From assembly GCA_032716605.1 (NCBI GenBank), contig CM064580.1, positions 39,667,518 to 39,731,517 on the forward strand: a DNA stretch of 64,000 nucleotides. Reading direction: 5' to 3'. The stretch is from Paralithodes platypus (taxonomy: Eukaryota; Arthropoda; Malacostraca; Decapoda; Lithodidae). Position numbers and translations under genes: made by a program. The notes beneath the pieces were generated by a model. That model worked only from the letters and a program-made list of their open reading frames with translations, did not search any database and was not told where the DNA came from. Positions 31,750-43,560 of the stretch are shown here, piece by piece; positions within the stretch are counted from its first letter, which is position 1; each line of letters opens with the position of its first letter.

Positions 31750-32877
31750 CATAAATCACTTCATATGGAAGGCACGAGGCCCAATTTTGCATATTCGATT
31801 GTAAACTACGTAGTATCGAGTAATTCTACCATGTTATTGTGAACTTAACACATAACCATTCTTAGCTAAATTCATGAACAAATGAATGTTTTTAAACAAT
31901 TTTCTAAATTAATATTCATGGTAAAAGTCTGTATGTACATTTTAGCCCAAGTGAATTTTGGACCTACGGTAAAGTTAGTTTTCCGAGCAAAAAGCAAAAT
32001 TAATGGCCTACCAACACCTAACTGACTGAACAGGGTGGACTTCACCACTATTAAAATATAAACCATGTTGAACGTGCTTCTTTTCGGGCTACCAGGCCAT
32101 TACCAAAAAATAAATGTTCTGCTGTAACTTTGCTACTATGCATGCAAACCTGACAGATAATAAGGTGTCTCCGACCTACGTTTTGAGAGGCAAGGACAAT
32201 GATTAAGATATTTTAGAAGTAACTCAGTGTAAAGCTATTATCATCAAACAGGTAACTTAGTTGACGCCATTACCTAAATTCTATTTTACTTGTAACTGTA
32301 ATTTGTTTTTCAGATGTTGGTTCCAGCATAACGCACATTTTAGTTTTACTCTTTCAGCTACAAATTAAAGGCTAACAAAGAGGAGCCATTTTCTTTTGTC
32401 TCTAATTTGATGGTGCATGTGATAAATGTAGATATGGGCTTGTGTCGGCCTATACTAATGATTCAATCTTTTGTTGCATGCTACAATGGATCCTGTGCTT
32501 AGCTTGAAGAGACCGTCACCTGTAGGACTACTGCCTGTGCATGTTCTGCCAATCACATTCAACCAGAGGAAACCTGAGTAAAGCCGATTTAACATGGACT
32601 CACAACAGTCAGGAATGCAGCCTGTGGCAGAGAAAAGCTGAGGGACTCCAAAAATATAGACTTAATTGATCATCTTGAGAATACATTAGATTCTGCCACG
32701 GGTGTATCTCTTGTGTGCACAGAATGTGCTACGCCCACTTCACGGACAAGAGTAAAAGATGGTTAGGTAAGCCAACGAGTTATTTCATGTCTTTATTTGT
32801 CTAATGTGACCGATTGAACAATTTGCGTCAAAATATGTCTGATTGCGGGCTTGGTGTGGTGCGACCTTAGTCTTGTA
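31750..32877. repeat. 1.1-kb spacer duplicated at 37800-38890
   Basis: This spacer lies between two cassette exons, copied nearly base for base in the second block but with extra single bases in this copy. It includes TTACCAAAAAATAAATGTTC and TGGTGCATGTGATAAATG. No exon, ORF or known repeat is seen. Confidence 0.6.
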
Positions 32878-32958
32878 TGATCTCACATCAGGTGTTGCCA
32901 GAACTATTTCCACCAGCTATTGATCAAGATGACAAATGAAAAGGAGGGGATACTTTAC

Positions 32959-33102
32959 CACAGTTTGCCTGAGACTCGTCTTCTCTGTTAGGACATTCAA
33001 CTGTGTTGTCACAGAAGCACGCCTGGGTCACTCCGTCACTACAGGTTCTGGGGCCTTGACTGGCGGTGCTGCAGCTGAGAGGTGGCTGGGTAGTAGTGGA
33101 AT
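32959..33102 (-). CDS. LDLa cassette exon, subtype 2, 33.0 kb
   Basis: With acceptor ATTACAG at 33103-33109 and donor GTAAAG, the exon is 144 bp, phase 1-1 and stop-free: a short STTTQPPLSC lead and one LDLa domain with CDNTVECPNREDE. An alternative acceptor at 33179 (CTCCTCAG) would give a longer mucin linker but phase 0, incompatible with the other cassettes. No RT-tail LINE lies on the acceptor side here, unlike subtype 1. Confidence 0.66.
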
Positions 33103-33344
33103 CTGTAATAGTTGGGGTAATAGTATTAGTAGTAGTTGGAGTAATAGTGGGCAGAATAGAATCAGAGGTTGTGGGGATCTGAGGAGCAATTGTTGCATTC
33201 TCAGTTATCATAATTCACTTCATAAGGAAGGCACGAGGCCCAATTTTGCAAATTCACATGTAAACTACATAGTAATTATAACATGCTTTTGTGAATTTAT
33301 ATATACAATCTTCGCTAAATTCATAAACAAATTATTGTTTTAAA

Positions 33345-33610
33345 CAATTTTGTTTTCCTATGGTAATATAAGACCCAAATACCGACTTTTGCATCAGTAA
33401 GTAATCCATCTATCAATCTATCTATTGACAGACACTTTGATCCCCGAAGGTGTGGCCACGAAAGAATCGCCTCCATGGCACCTCTGTCCTCCGGCACCCT
33501 TCCTCCCACCCAACACCACTCAGTCATAAACCTTTCCATTAAAACTTTCCACCTCACACTCGGTCTGCCTCTTCCTCTCTGCCCTTCCACTTCACTCTCA
33601 TACACTCTCT
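33345..33610 (-). mobile_element. LINE C-terminal tail fragment
   Basis: The minus frame encodes YESEVEGQRGRGRPSVRW and WPHLRGSKCL, a tail motif (GRGRP-x-RW) found at the end of many LINE ORF2 proteins. It ends with a TCTATC-type tail near 33410. A duplicate copy lies at ~39370-39640. Confidence 0.55.
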
Positions 33611-33842
33611 TAGCCTTGTTAATTATTATGAACTTAGATCAATTTTCATTAATCCTAACTTATGAACAATTCAGTCGGGTCTTACCTCATAATTTCCACA
33701 AGTTAATTATTCACTAATTTTTACTAAGGCAAACATTAAAAGTAAGGTGCTTGATCTCAAAGTATAAGCTTAATATGATAGTGTATCAAATCAATCCTAT
33801 TGATGTAAATATACGATGATATATTTTGTCATTAGGCCTTAA

Positions 33843-34276
33843 ACACTTACGCTGCGGGCATTTTTCCGCCTATTTCCGCCATATTAGGGCTCATTCAGGC
33901 ACTCCTGATTGATAAGGCAAGTATCTGAATGAAAGTAAATGTATTCAACCGAAAACTAGAAGAAAATAGCTTCAAAATGACACCAAAACGAGCTTCGTAA
34001 CTCGCGGGGTTCACCCGCAGCGCTACCATAGACATTCGCTAAAACTAGCAATTATCGATAATGTCTCGCTACATTTGCCTTTGGCAGCACTGTATATCTC
34101 GCGAGACTCTGGCTCAGAGCCTTCAGTGCCGCGGCCGCCTGGCTGGGAGAAAAACGTATGGCCTGTCGCGCTCCCGCTCCCTCGCACTTGATTCTACAGG
34201 CTTTAAGAGGCTTTAAAAGCCTGTAAATTTCTGTAAATTGCCATGGCATTCGGGAACGTCTCCCGCAGTGAAGAGG
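33843..34276. mobile_element. TTAA MITE, ~434 bp, uninterrupted
   Basis: It is bracketed by TTAA at 33839-33842 and 34277-34280. The ends ACACTTACGCTGCGGGC and CCCGCAGTGAAGAGG are imperfect inverted repeats. The interior has a palindromic AT core (GGCTTTAAAAGCC) near 34209. The duplicate of this MITE at 39.85-44.06 kb has a piggyBac element inserted in that core. Confidence 0.65.
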
Positions 34277-34280
34277 TTAA

Positions 34281-34800
34281 TCCACATTAAATTGTTTTGA
34301 TTGATGCGGTTTTTACCACCATGCATTCCCTGCTCAAGAGCTGGGCTAGGGTGGGTTCTCTGATGATCAGAGACCTCAGTGAACAATTGCCACAGATTGT
34401 TAGACCACAATGTCACTTTGCATTACGGGGCACTTTTATACCCCTACTGAATTGGTCGAGTAGCCTACCTATTTTGTTGGCCAGATTAGACAGAAACGTG
34501 CGGTGCTGGTACGGACATGTTGAGTGAATGGGAGATGAAAGGCTTACAAAGAGAGCATATGAGTCAAATACAAGGGGAGGTAGAGGGGTAGGAAGACCTT
34601 CGTTGAGATGGAGAGATTGTGTAGTACAAACGTTGGAAGATTGGAAGATAGAATAATGACTGTAGAACAGGCAAGAGAAGTGGTAATAAATAGGAATGGA
34701 GAATGCTTGTGAATAGACAAGTGATAATGCGGTCGTTGGGAGAGGGGAGAGGGCACCAGTTGGACTAGGTATTAGTCCATCAGGCCCGAGGGAGCCGTTG
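34281..34800 (+). mobile_element. LINE ORF2 tail fragment
   Basis: The plus frame shows VRCWYGHVE, then GDERLTKRAYESNTRGG and RPSLRWRDCVVQTLEDWK, a standard LINE C-terminal tail, broken by one stop. The 3' UTR runs into GTATTAGTCCATCAGGCCC. A cleaner duplicate is at 44053-44620. Confidence 0.62.
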
Positions 34801-34889
34801 TATATGTCCTGGATGTGAGTTGGGCGGGCATTGTGGTGGTAAAGCTTCGCTTCGTGTCTGTCTGCTGAGACCGGAACGTCTCCGAGAGG

Positions 34890-35070
34890 TCTGTGACCTG
34901 GGAATCATTTGCTGGAGACCCCAAATGGGCCTGGGTCTCTGGGTCTTCTCATGGGCGACCTAGATATGTGCAAGTATTTTTTTTATTTTATTGTCTTTGT
35001 GTTGTGCTGTGTTGTCCCTGTTTGGGCTTTGTCTTGAGTCAGCCACCCCAGCTTATGGGGTATGTGCATG
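34890..35070 (+). mobile_element. GGGGTGGCCGCC-family retroposon, reverse orientation
   Basis: It contains CCTGGGTCTCTGGGTCTTCT, GGGCGACCTAGATATGTGC, a TTGTGTTGTGCTGTGTTG stretch and CTTGAGTCAGCCACCCCAGC, the complement of the array insertion at 1345-1545. Its 3' end adjoins the 60-bp minisatellite. Confidence 0.5.
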
Positions 35071-35073
35071 TGT

Positions 35074-35437
35074 AAGGTTAGCGGGCAGTGGCGAGGGCAG
35101 GAGGGGAGTCTGAATGAAGACGGGGAGGTAGGAAAGGTTAGCAGGCAGTGGCGAGGGCAGGAGGGGAGTCTGAATGAAGACGGGGAGGTAGGAAAGGTTA
35201 GCGGGCAGTGGCGAGGGCGGGAGGGGAGTCTGAATGAAGACGGGGAGGTAGGGAAGGTTAGCAGGCAGTGGCGAGGGCAGGAGGGGTCTGAATGAAGACG
35301 GGGAGGTAGGAAAGGTTAGCGGGTAGTGGCGAGGGCGGGAGGGGAGTCTGAATGAAGACGGGTAGGTAGGAAAGGTTAGTGGGCAGTGGCGAGGGCAGGA
35401 GGGGAGTCTGAATGAGGACGGGAGGTAGGGAAGGTGT
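35074..35437. repeat. 60-bp minisatellite, six units
   Basis: Units begin AAGGTTAGCGGGCAGTGGCG and end GACGGGGAGGTAGG; the first three are exactly 60 bp, later ones vary by a few bases. As 60 is a multiple of three, a 20-residue repeat (KVSGQWRGQEGSLNEDGEVG) stays open. I treat it as non-coding. The duplicate block at 44.7 kb lacks it. Confidence 0.9.
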
Positions 35438-35439
35438 TA

Positions 35440-36005
35440 TCACACAGGGTGATGTGATGCGACTAGTGCAGTAGCATGTTAGTGTAGTGCTGCTTGCTTG
35501 CATGCACTTCTCGCTTTCAGCTGCTGTCGCTAACATAGCCTCTCCATTACCAAGACTCCTATTGTGCCTCCCCGGGGCCACACCACGGTAACTGGGTGTC
35601 TTGCGACCCCAGGCTAAATCAATAGGGGATCTCGGGGCATGCGGTGGCCCCCAGAGGCATGATGTGCATCCTTGTCATCTACCAACAACCGCACACACCC
35701 ACTGCCTTGTGGTTTAGTCTAGTAAGACAAAGGCTAGGGGAGCACACCCTGAGAGAAAAGCAGACGGGGTCACGTCCTGGCGGTTTCCGACAAACTGGAA
35801 TCCCGTCAGTCCCCTGCCAGTATTGAGCAGGAGCGGTCGTCTTGGGTCACCCCCTTGCCATCAGCCACCCCTGTTCAGTACCAAGAGAGTGAAGTTGGAA
35901 CTGCGCACCTCCCTCGGCACTCTAAACTCTTCTATGCGCAGGTTTTCTCTTCCTGCTTTGCAGGAAGGGAACGTCATCATCGGACTACGATGGACTACCA
36001 TATAC
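35440..36005 (+). mobile_element. Possible LINE 5' end fragment
   Basis: Near 35875-35945 a plus frame reads STKRVKLELRTSLGTLNSSM, similar to the lead-in of the endonuclease domain in some LINEs (a GTLN start). The upstream ~430 bp would be 5' UTR or ORF1 debris. No catalytic residues are present. The assignment rests on one short motif. Confidence 0.35.
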
Positions 36006-36237
36006 ATATATATATACATACATAATTACATACAATACATACCTACAGTATTTTGGGTAATATGGACATTCTTGGTCCCAGCATGCATAAGTCATGTAGC
36101 CAATATAGAGCCTAATTGGGCCTAGTGGCAACTTGGGCCGAGCAACAACTTGGGCCATGAAGCCATTTCTTGATTGCTGCTGAATTGGGCTAAGCTGCCA
36201 TTTTGAGGTATGATGCCACTAAGGAGGGATCATTTAA

Positions 36238-37050
36238 CCCTTTCCCTGTGGGTGACGTTCCGGAACGCCATGGCAATTTACAGCAATGTCCAGGCTTTAT
36301 AAGCCTTTAACCATTTCCCTGCGGGTGACGTTCTGGAACGCATAGGCAATTTACAGCAATTTCCAGGCTTTAAAAGCCTGTAAAAGCCGTAGAAATCGAG
36401 TGTCAGTGGGCGGGAGCGTGAGGGACCTCCCTCCGACCCTCAGAGCAGCCAGCTGCTCACTGAGGGAGACTGTGTCTCGCGCGGCTGTCTCGACAGTGTT
36501 GCCGAGCGAGCGAGAGCTAATAATTAGCGAGTTTTCCCGAATATCTATGGCAACGCTGCGGGTGAACCCCGCCACCTACGAAGCTCGTTCTGGTGTCATT
36601 TTGAAGCTATTTTCGCCTAGTTTTCGGCAGAATACAGTTAATTTAATGTAAATACTTGATTAATCATTCAGTAGTGCCTGAATATGCCCTAAATAGCGCA
36701 AATAAGCCCGCAGAGAAAGGTTAAAAGTCGTAGAAATAGAGTGTCGGTGGGCGGGAGCGTGAGGGACCTCCGTCCGACCCTCAGAGCAGCCAGCCGCTCA
36801 CTGATTAAGTCTCTGGTCTCGACAGTGTTACCGAGCGAGCGAGAGCTAATAATTAGCGAGTTTTTCCGAATGTCTATGGCAACACTGCAGGTGAACTCTG
36901 CCACCTACGAAGATCGTTCTGGTGTCATTTTGAAGCTATTTTCGCCAAGTTTTCGGCAGAAAACTGTTCATTTCATGCAGATACTTGATTAATCATTCAG
37001 GAGTGCCTGAATATGAGCTAAATAGCGCAAATAAGCCCGCAACGTAAGTG
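36238..37050. mobile_element. Outer TTAA MITE, interrupted by a sister MITE
   Basis: TTAA at 36234-36237 and 37051-37054 bracket ends CCCTTTCCCTGTGGGTGACG and CCCGCAACGTAAGTG. The duplicate block has the empty site (CATTTAAAAGAAAC near 44930). The element is split at an internal TTAA by 36311-36720. Confidence 0.75.
36311..36720. mobile_element. Inner TTAA MITE, 410 bp
   Basis: It is flanked by TTAA at 36307-36310 and 36721-36724. The ends are CCATTTCCCTGCGGGTGACG and CCCGCAGAGAAAGG. It has the same family and orientation as its host MITE, and its interior (GTGTCAGTGGGCGGGAGCGTG) repeats the host's sequence at 36742-36770. Confidence 0.78.
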
Positions 37051-37134
37051 TTAAAAAAAAAAGAGAGAGAGAGCGAGCGAGAGAACAAAGTAGTATTAGA
37101 GTAAAAAATATATATTTAAGTATGAATATTACAC

Positions 37135-37515
37135 ACTAAGCCCAGAGGGCAATGGCACTAAGCTCAGTTACAGAACGCTATATTATACAGAGTGAACAGA
37201 ACAAAATACATGGGACAACAGATGAGGAACAAGATGGGAATGAAATGGGACAGGAGACCTGACATAGAAAATTGCAAAGCGAAGCAGAGGACGTTCCGGA
37301 GGGTATATATGAAAGGAAAGGACTGGCGATGTTCAGAGGAATAGCAAGGACATTTAAGTAGAAAATGAATGGCAGTTCATAAACAACCGTGACAAAGGGC
37401 ACAGAGTGGAGTGTTCTCGCTAGATATCAAATGGCCATGGCTAAATCTCATATGACCTACAGTAACATCAGTTGTGCCAGCACCATTTCCGTCCATGGAA
37501 TGAGATGACAAATTA
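37135..37515 (-). mobile_element. LINE C-terminal fragment near the 37-kb cassette
   Basis: The minus frame reads SHGHLISSENTPLCALCHGCL and YLNVLAIPLNIASPF, a more diverged version of the array's RNase-H-side LINE remnant. It shares with 45009-45375 several changes not found in the 2.4-kb units (ENTPLCALCHG instead of EGPPFCSLCHG). Confidence 0.6.
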
Positions 37516-37538
37516 AAAAGATGGATCGAGTACTTTAC

Positions 37539-37694
37539 CACAATTTGCCTGAGACTCGTCTTCTCTGCCAGGACAATCAACTGTGTTGTCACAGAAGCAC
37601 GCCTGGGTCACTCCGTCACTACAGGTTCCGGGGCCTTGACTGGCGGAGCTGCAGCTGAGAGGTGGCTGGGTAGTGGTGGAGGTAGTAGTGGAAT
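37539..37694 (-). CDS. LDLa cassette exon, subtype 2, 37.5 kb
   Basis: This exon is 156 bp, phase 1-1, with acceptor ATTACAG and donor GTAAAG. It is 12 bp longer than its sister at 32959-33102 through extra Ser/Thr codons, and encodes LSCSSASQGPGTCSDGV, then CDNTVDCPGREDESQANC. If the farther CTCCTCAG acceptor (exon start 37770) were used the exon would be 232 bp and phase 0-1. Confidence 0.68.
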
Positions 37695-38972
37695 CTGTAA
37701 TAGTTGGGGTAGTAGTATCAGTAGTAGTTGGAGTAATAGCGGGCAGTGTAGAACCAGAGGTTGTGGGGATCTGAGGAGCAATTGTTTCATTCTCAGTTAT
37801 CATAAATCACTTCATATGGAAGGCACGAGGCCCAATTTGGCATATTCGATTGTAAACTACGTAGTAATTCTAACATGTTATTGTGAACTTACACATACAA
37901 TCTTAGCTAAATTCATGAACAAATGAATGTTTTAAACAATTTTCTAAATTATATTCATGGTAAAGTCTGTATGTACATTTAGCCCAAGTGAATTTTGGAC
38001 TACGGTCAAGTTATTCCGAGCAGCAAAATTAATGGCCTACCAACACCTACTCACTGAACAGGTGGACTTCACACTATTAAAATATAAATATGTTGAATGT
38101 GCTTTTTTCGCTACCGCCATTACCAAAAAATAAATGTTCTGCTGTAACTTTGCTACTATGCATGCAAACCTGACAGATAAGGTGTCTAGACCTACGTTTT
38201 GAGAGTCAAGGACAATGATTAAGATATTTAAGAAGTAGTCAATGTAAAGCTATTATCATAAACAGGTAAATTAGTGACAGCCATTACCTAAATATCTATT
38301 TTACTTGTAACTGGTAAGTTGTTTTTCAGATGTTGGTTCCAGCATAATGCACATTTTAGTTTTCCTCTTTCAGCTACAAATTAAAGGCTAACAAAGAGGA
38401 GCCATTCTTCTTTTGTCTATAATTTGATGGTGCATGTGATAAATGTAGATATGGGCTTGTGTAGGCCTATACTAATGATTCAATCTTTTGTTGCATGCTA
38501 CAATGGATCCTGTGATTAGCTTGAAGAGGCTGTCACCTGAGACTACTGCCTGTGCATGTTCTGCCAATCGCATTCAACCAGAAGAAACCTGAGTAAAGCA
38601 ACTGAACATAGACTCACAACAGGCAGGACTGAATCCTCTAGCAGAATAAAGCTGAGAGACTCCAAAAATATAGACTTAATTGACCGTCTTGAGAATACAT
38701 TAGATTCTGCCACGGGTGTATCTCTTGTGTGGCACAGAATGTGCTACGCACACTTCACGGACAAGAGTAAAAGATGGTTAGGTAATGCAACGAGTTATTT
38801 CATGTCTTTATTTGTCTAATGTGACCGATTGAACAATTTGCGTCAGAATATGTCTGATTGCGGGCTTGGTGTGGTGCGACCTTAGTCTTGTATGATCTAA
38901 CATCAGGTGTGCCAGAACTATTTCCACCAGCTATTGATCAAGATGACAAATGAAAAGGAGGGGATACTTTAC

Positions 38973-39116
38973 CACAGTTTGCCTGAGACTCGTCTTCTCT
39001 GTTAGGACATTCAACTGTGTTGTCACAGAAGCACGCCTGGGTCACTCCGTCACTACAGGTTCTGGGGCCTTGACTGGCGGTGCTGCAGCTGAGAGGTGGC
39101 TGGGTAGTAGTGGAAT
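38973..39116 (-). CDS. LDLa cassette exon, subtype 2, 39.0 kb
   Basis: This exon is 144 bp, phase 1-1, essentially identical to 32959-33102. A single-base deletion (GTTGGGTAAT for GTTGGGGTAAT near 39127) lies just upstream of the near acceptor. It breaks the frame of any longer exon but is harmless if the ATTACAG acceptor is used, which supports the near acceptor. Confidence 0.66.
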
Positions 39117-39369
39117 CTGTAATAGTTGGGTAATAGTATTAGTAGTAGTTGGAGTAATAGTGGGCAGAATAGAATCAGAGGTTGTGGGGATCTGAGGAGA
39201 AATTGTTGCATTCTCAGTTATCATAATTCACTTCATAAGGAAGGCACGAGGCCCAATTTTGCAAATTCACATGTAAACTACATAGTAATTATAACATGTT
39301 TTGTGAATTTATATATACAACCTTAGCTAAAATTCATAAACAAATGAATATTTTAAACAATTTTGTTTT

Positions 39370-39640
39370 CCTAAGGTAATATAAAACCCAAATACCGACT
39401 TTTGCATCAGTAAGTAATCCACCGATCAATCTATCTATTGGCAGACACTTTGATCCCCGAAGGTGTGGCCACGAAAGAATTGCCTCCATGCGCCTCTGTC
39501 CTCCGGCACCCTTCCTCCCACCCAACACCACTCAGTCACAAACCTTTCCATTCAAACTTTCCACCTCACACTCGGTCTGCCTCTTCCTCTCTGCCCTTCC
39601 ACTTCACTCTCATACACTCTCTTAGCCTTGTTAATTATTA
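39370..39640 (-). mobile_element. LINE tail fragment, duplicate of 33.35 kb
   Basis: The GRGRP region is further damaged here by a frameshift; WPHLRGSKCLPIDRLI remains. It keeps the same position within the 6-kb duplicated block. Confidence 0.5.
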
Positions 39641-40287
39641 TGAACTTTAGACCAATTATCATTAATCCTAACTTATGAACAATTCAGTCGGGTCTTACCT
39701 CATAATTTCCACTAGTTAATTATTCACTAATTTTTACTAAGGCAAACATTAAAAGTAAGGTGCTTGATCTCAAAGTATAAGCTTATGATAGTGTATCAAA
39801 TCAATCCTATTGATGTAAATATACGATGATATATTTTGTCATTAGGCCTTAAACACTTACGCTGCGGGCATTTTTCCGCCTATTTCCGCCATATTAGGGC
39901 TCATTCAGGCACTCCTGATTGATAAGGCAAGTATCTGAATGAAAGTAAATGTATTCAACCGAAAACTAGAAGAAAATAGCTTCAAAATGACAACAAAACG
40001 AGCTTCGTAGCTCGCGGGGTTCACCCGCAGCGCTACCATAGACATTCGCTAAAATTAGCAATTATCGCAAATGTCTCGCTACATTTGCCTTTGGCAGCAC
40101 TGTATATCTCGCGAGACTCTGACTCAGAGCCTTCAGTGCCGCGGCCGCCTGGCTGGGAGAAGGACGTATGGCCTGTCGCGCTCCCGCTCCCTCGCACTTA
40201 ATTCTAGAGGCTTTAACCCTTCCTTCCTGCGGCCAAGGGGCCGGAGCCTGGGTGTCATTTTAAAATCCATATGTTTGAAAGCGTGCT

Positions 40288-42985
40288 TTGAAATCTGCGC
40301 GGCGAAAATTTCCTTTGCAGGGGCGATCGCAGCGCCACCAAGCCTCAACTACTACCGTTATCAGTTCGTACGTGCCCGCCATAGCGAGTTATAGCAAAAA
40401 AAAATCTTCCGACACGTCCGATTCTCTGCAACCTCCTGTGCGCCCCACTGCTACCACGCTAGCTACGTCGACGCCTATTGCAAGCGAGAAAAAGCCTAAA
40501 CGTAAGAAAGCAAAGGTTTTATTGAGTGATAGTGAGATAGAGAGAAAACGTTTTGCCATCGAAGAAAGCAGTGGCGAAAGCTTGATCGAAAAAGAACGAT
40601 TCATTAGTGCGAGTGAAGATGATGATTTTGTGGGGTTTGAGGGTGATGATAATGTTGATTTGTTTGAGGGAGGAGACAGTAGTGAGGACCCTGATGTAGA
40701 AGTGGTGAAGGAAGGTGAAATAGAACTTCCGAGTGTGCTTGAGCCTAGGCCTACCCCGCCGCCATTGCTTGGTCGGCCTAGGCCTACCCCGGGAACTTCC
40801 CCTTCCCCCTTGCCTGCTCGTACGCCCTTGAAAGTGGGCAAATACTTTTAAAAGAAAACATTGGTGAAAAGTGTAGCCAAAAAAGCACGCAGGGCACAAG
40901 AAAAGCAAGGGAAGGCGATAAAAGTGATAGTGACAATGACGCCGACCCTGGTCTAGCGACCACCCGCATTCCTTTGTCCCGATGCCTTGACCCGGGACGC
41001 CGCGCGGGTCACCCACAGCCCTTGGCTTCATCTCTCAGAATGAGCAAAGGGCCTCTTCAAGTGGTACTAGTGGTGCGGCATTGTCCTCCCACAGTGTGCC
41101 ACAGCCCTCATCACATCGAAGAGCATTTTTTTGCGGCTCGCCGCAAAAGGAGTCCAACTCCCGAGGCTGAGGCTCCCATTGTTCCACCCCCCGCTGCTTC
41201 CCGCCCCCCACGCCACCGACGCCCGGTCACTTCTTTGCCAGAATTGTCCCCCGAAGAAGATGTTGACGACCCCAACATTGCCCCACATGACCTGACATCA
41301 CCTGAGGAGGAGGAGGAGGAAGAGGATGTGGAAGAAGAGGAGATACCAACACAACGAGTTCGAGGGCGAGGTCGTGGGCGTGCGGCTCAGTCTGCCGACG
41401 CCGCTGGCCCTGGGCGTGGGCCTGGGCCTGAGCGTGTGCCTGCGCGTGCGCGCTCATCGGAGTTGTTTGTCTGGACTGATGGGGCAGATTTCGAGCCAGA
41501 TTGTCCTGCTTTTGACGAGGAGCAGATTGGCTCAGGGGTGACAGCAGAATATCCCTGTGGCCCAGATGCAACCCCCAGTGAACTTTTTGTTTTTTCTATG
41601 ACGAGGTCATGGAATACCTTGTCGAGGAAACTAACAACCACCACGAAATCTGTTCTAACTTTCTTGGCAGGAAGACCAGTGCCAAGATGGCAACCTGTCA
41701 CTGTGCCAGAAATGTATGTTTTTCTGGCACTGACTATGCTGATGACACACATCAGGAAACATGTACTGGCCGATTACTGGACAACTGCCGACCTAATCAC
41801 AACTCCAGCATTTGGAAAATACATGTCCAGGGACAGGTATTTTGACATCCTGTCATATCTCCACCTGACCAACAACATGCATGTCCACCTTCCCGACCAG
41901 CTATGAAAAATCAGGAAGCTGTATGACATGATAAGTCATCGGTTTACCACCTACCTGATTCCATTCCAAAAGATGTGCCTCGACGAGTCTCTGGTCCTGT
42001 TCCGTGGTAGGCTGCATTTCCGACAGTACATCCCGTCGAAGAGACAACCGTTTCGGCATCAAGCTCTTCATCCTCTGCGACTGCAAGACGGGGTATGTGC
42101 TGGACTTTGTGGTCTACAGCGGCAGTGGTGGTGAGATTGTAACTGACCTCGATATTGGATTTGGCGGCGCTGTCATACAGAAGATGATGGAGAAACACTT
42201 CCAAAAGAACCACATCCTGTACACAGACAACTACTATACGTCGCCCATTCTCACCAAGTACCTCCATGACCGCAACTGTCGGCACAGTCAAGACCAAGAG
42301 GAAGGGCATGTCAGTGTACGCTACCAAGACCAAGAAGACGGAGGTCTTCCACAAGAAGAGTGGCCCCATCCTCTCTATCCACTGGCATGACCAGCGGAAG
42401 GTCCTCACCACATGCCACAAAGCCGAGATGGTCGCCACAGGGAAGGACGGCAGGAAGACCAAAAACCCCGTCCAGAAATCAGTTGCTGTTCTGGACTATA
42501 ATCTCAACATGCGTCTCATCGATAAGTTCGACATGCAGATGGGCTTCATCGACTGCCTGCGAACATCTTGCAGGTGGTACAAGAAGTTTGTTCTGCATAC
42601 GGTAGATATGTCGGCCCTCAATGCCTACAATATCTACCGACTGAATACTCCCGGAGCCAAGAAGTACAAGTCCCTGCGCAAGTTCCACAAGCAGGTGATA
42701 CTTGAGCTCCTGGGAAATCATGCTACAGCCGGGAGACCACTACAAGCACCAGGCCGGCTGAACCGCACGGCATGTGCCGACTACTTCAGGAAGCACCAGC
42801 TCCACCCCCTTCCTCCCAAAGTACCAGGTGGTAATGCTAGGAGTCAGAAGAGGTGCCATGTGTGTTGCCAAACAACTCGCAGACCCCGTAAAGCCACAAA
42901 AAACACATGGGAATGCCTCGAGTGTGAAGTGGCACTGTGCGCTGGACAGTGCTTCAACCAGTTTCACACTCTAGTCCAATATTGA
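40288..42985 (+). pseudogene. piggyBac transposase, frameshifted
   Basis: The N-terminal acidic, Ser/Pro-rich region is in one frame to 40851, then shifts to a frame running through ELFVFSMTRSWNTLSRKL, YVFLALTMLMTHIRKH and FGKYMSRDRYFDILSYLHL. A TGA at 41904-41906 sits where Trp is expected. The DDE-type core follows with CLDESLVLFRGR (~41970), a frameshift near 42045, LYTDNYYTSP (~42220) and, after another shift near 42280, SVAVLDYNLNM (~42480): the three catalytic Asp are all present. The C-terminal Cys-rich finger (CHVC, CLEC, CAGQCF) ends at 42985. Three frameshifts and one nonsense make it non-functional. The true start is unclear. Confidence 0.88.
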
Positions 42986-43009
42986 AGTGCCCGTGACAAT
43001 GACAGTGAA

Positions 43010-43560
43010 AGTGACACTAAAATGTAGGCTAATAATAATATAAAAATAATGAGTAAAAGTGAAAGAGACACAAATAACTAATATTAAGTGCCTTCATAAT
43101 AATATGAACAAGTGAAAGTGACACTAAAATCTATATTATAGCTTACCTAACAATAAATAAGTGAAAATGACACTATCAATTATCCTAGTCCAGTGAAAGT
43201 TAACTATAAATAATAGTAAAACTGAGTAAAAGTGAGAGACACAAATAACTAATAATAAGTGCCTTCATAACAATATGAACAAGTGAAAGTGACACTAAAA
43301 TCTATAATATAGCTTACCTAACAATAAATAAGTGAAAATTACACTATCAATTATCCTAGTCCAGTGAAAGTGAACTATAAATAATAATAAAACTGAGTAA
43401 AAGTGAAAGAGACCCAAATAACTAATAAGAAGTGCCTTCATAACAATATGAACAAGTGAAAGTGACACTAAAATCTATATTATAGCTGACCTAGCAATAC
43501 ATAAAAGTGAAAATGACACTATCAATTATCATAGTCCAGTGAAAGTGACACTAAGAATAT
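43010..43560 (+). repeat. ~180-bp tandem repeats at piggyBac 3' end
   Basis: Three diverged units carry GTGAAAGTGACACTAAAATC, AACAAGTGAAAG and TATCAATTATCCTAGTCCAG. They lie between the transposase stop and the right terminus. Confidence 0.7.

Noticed and set aside
35062..35295. Open frame with a perfect 20-residue repeat
   Set aside because: It is a consequence of the 60-bp minisatellite period; absent from the paralogous block.
40389..41031. Minus-strand frames of 150-170 codons over the piggyBac N-terminal region
   Set aside because: Antisense shadows of a GC-rich, acidic coding stretch; no independent domain.
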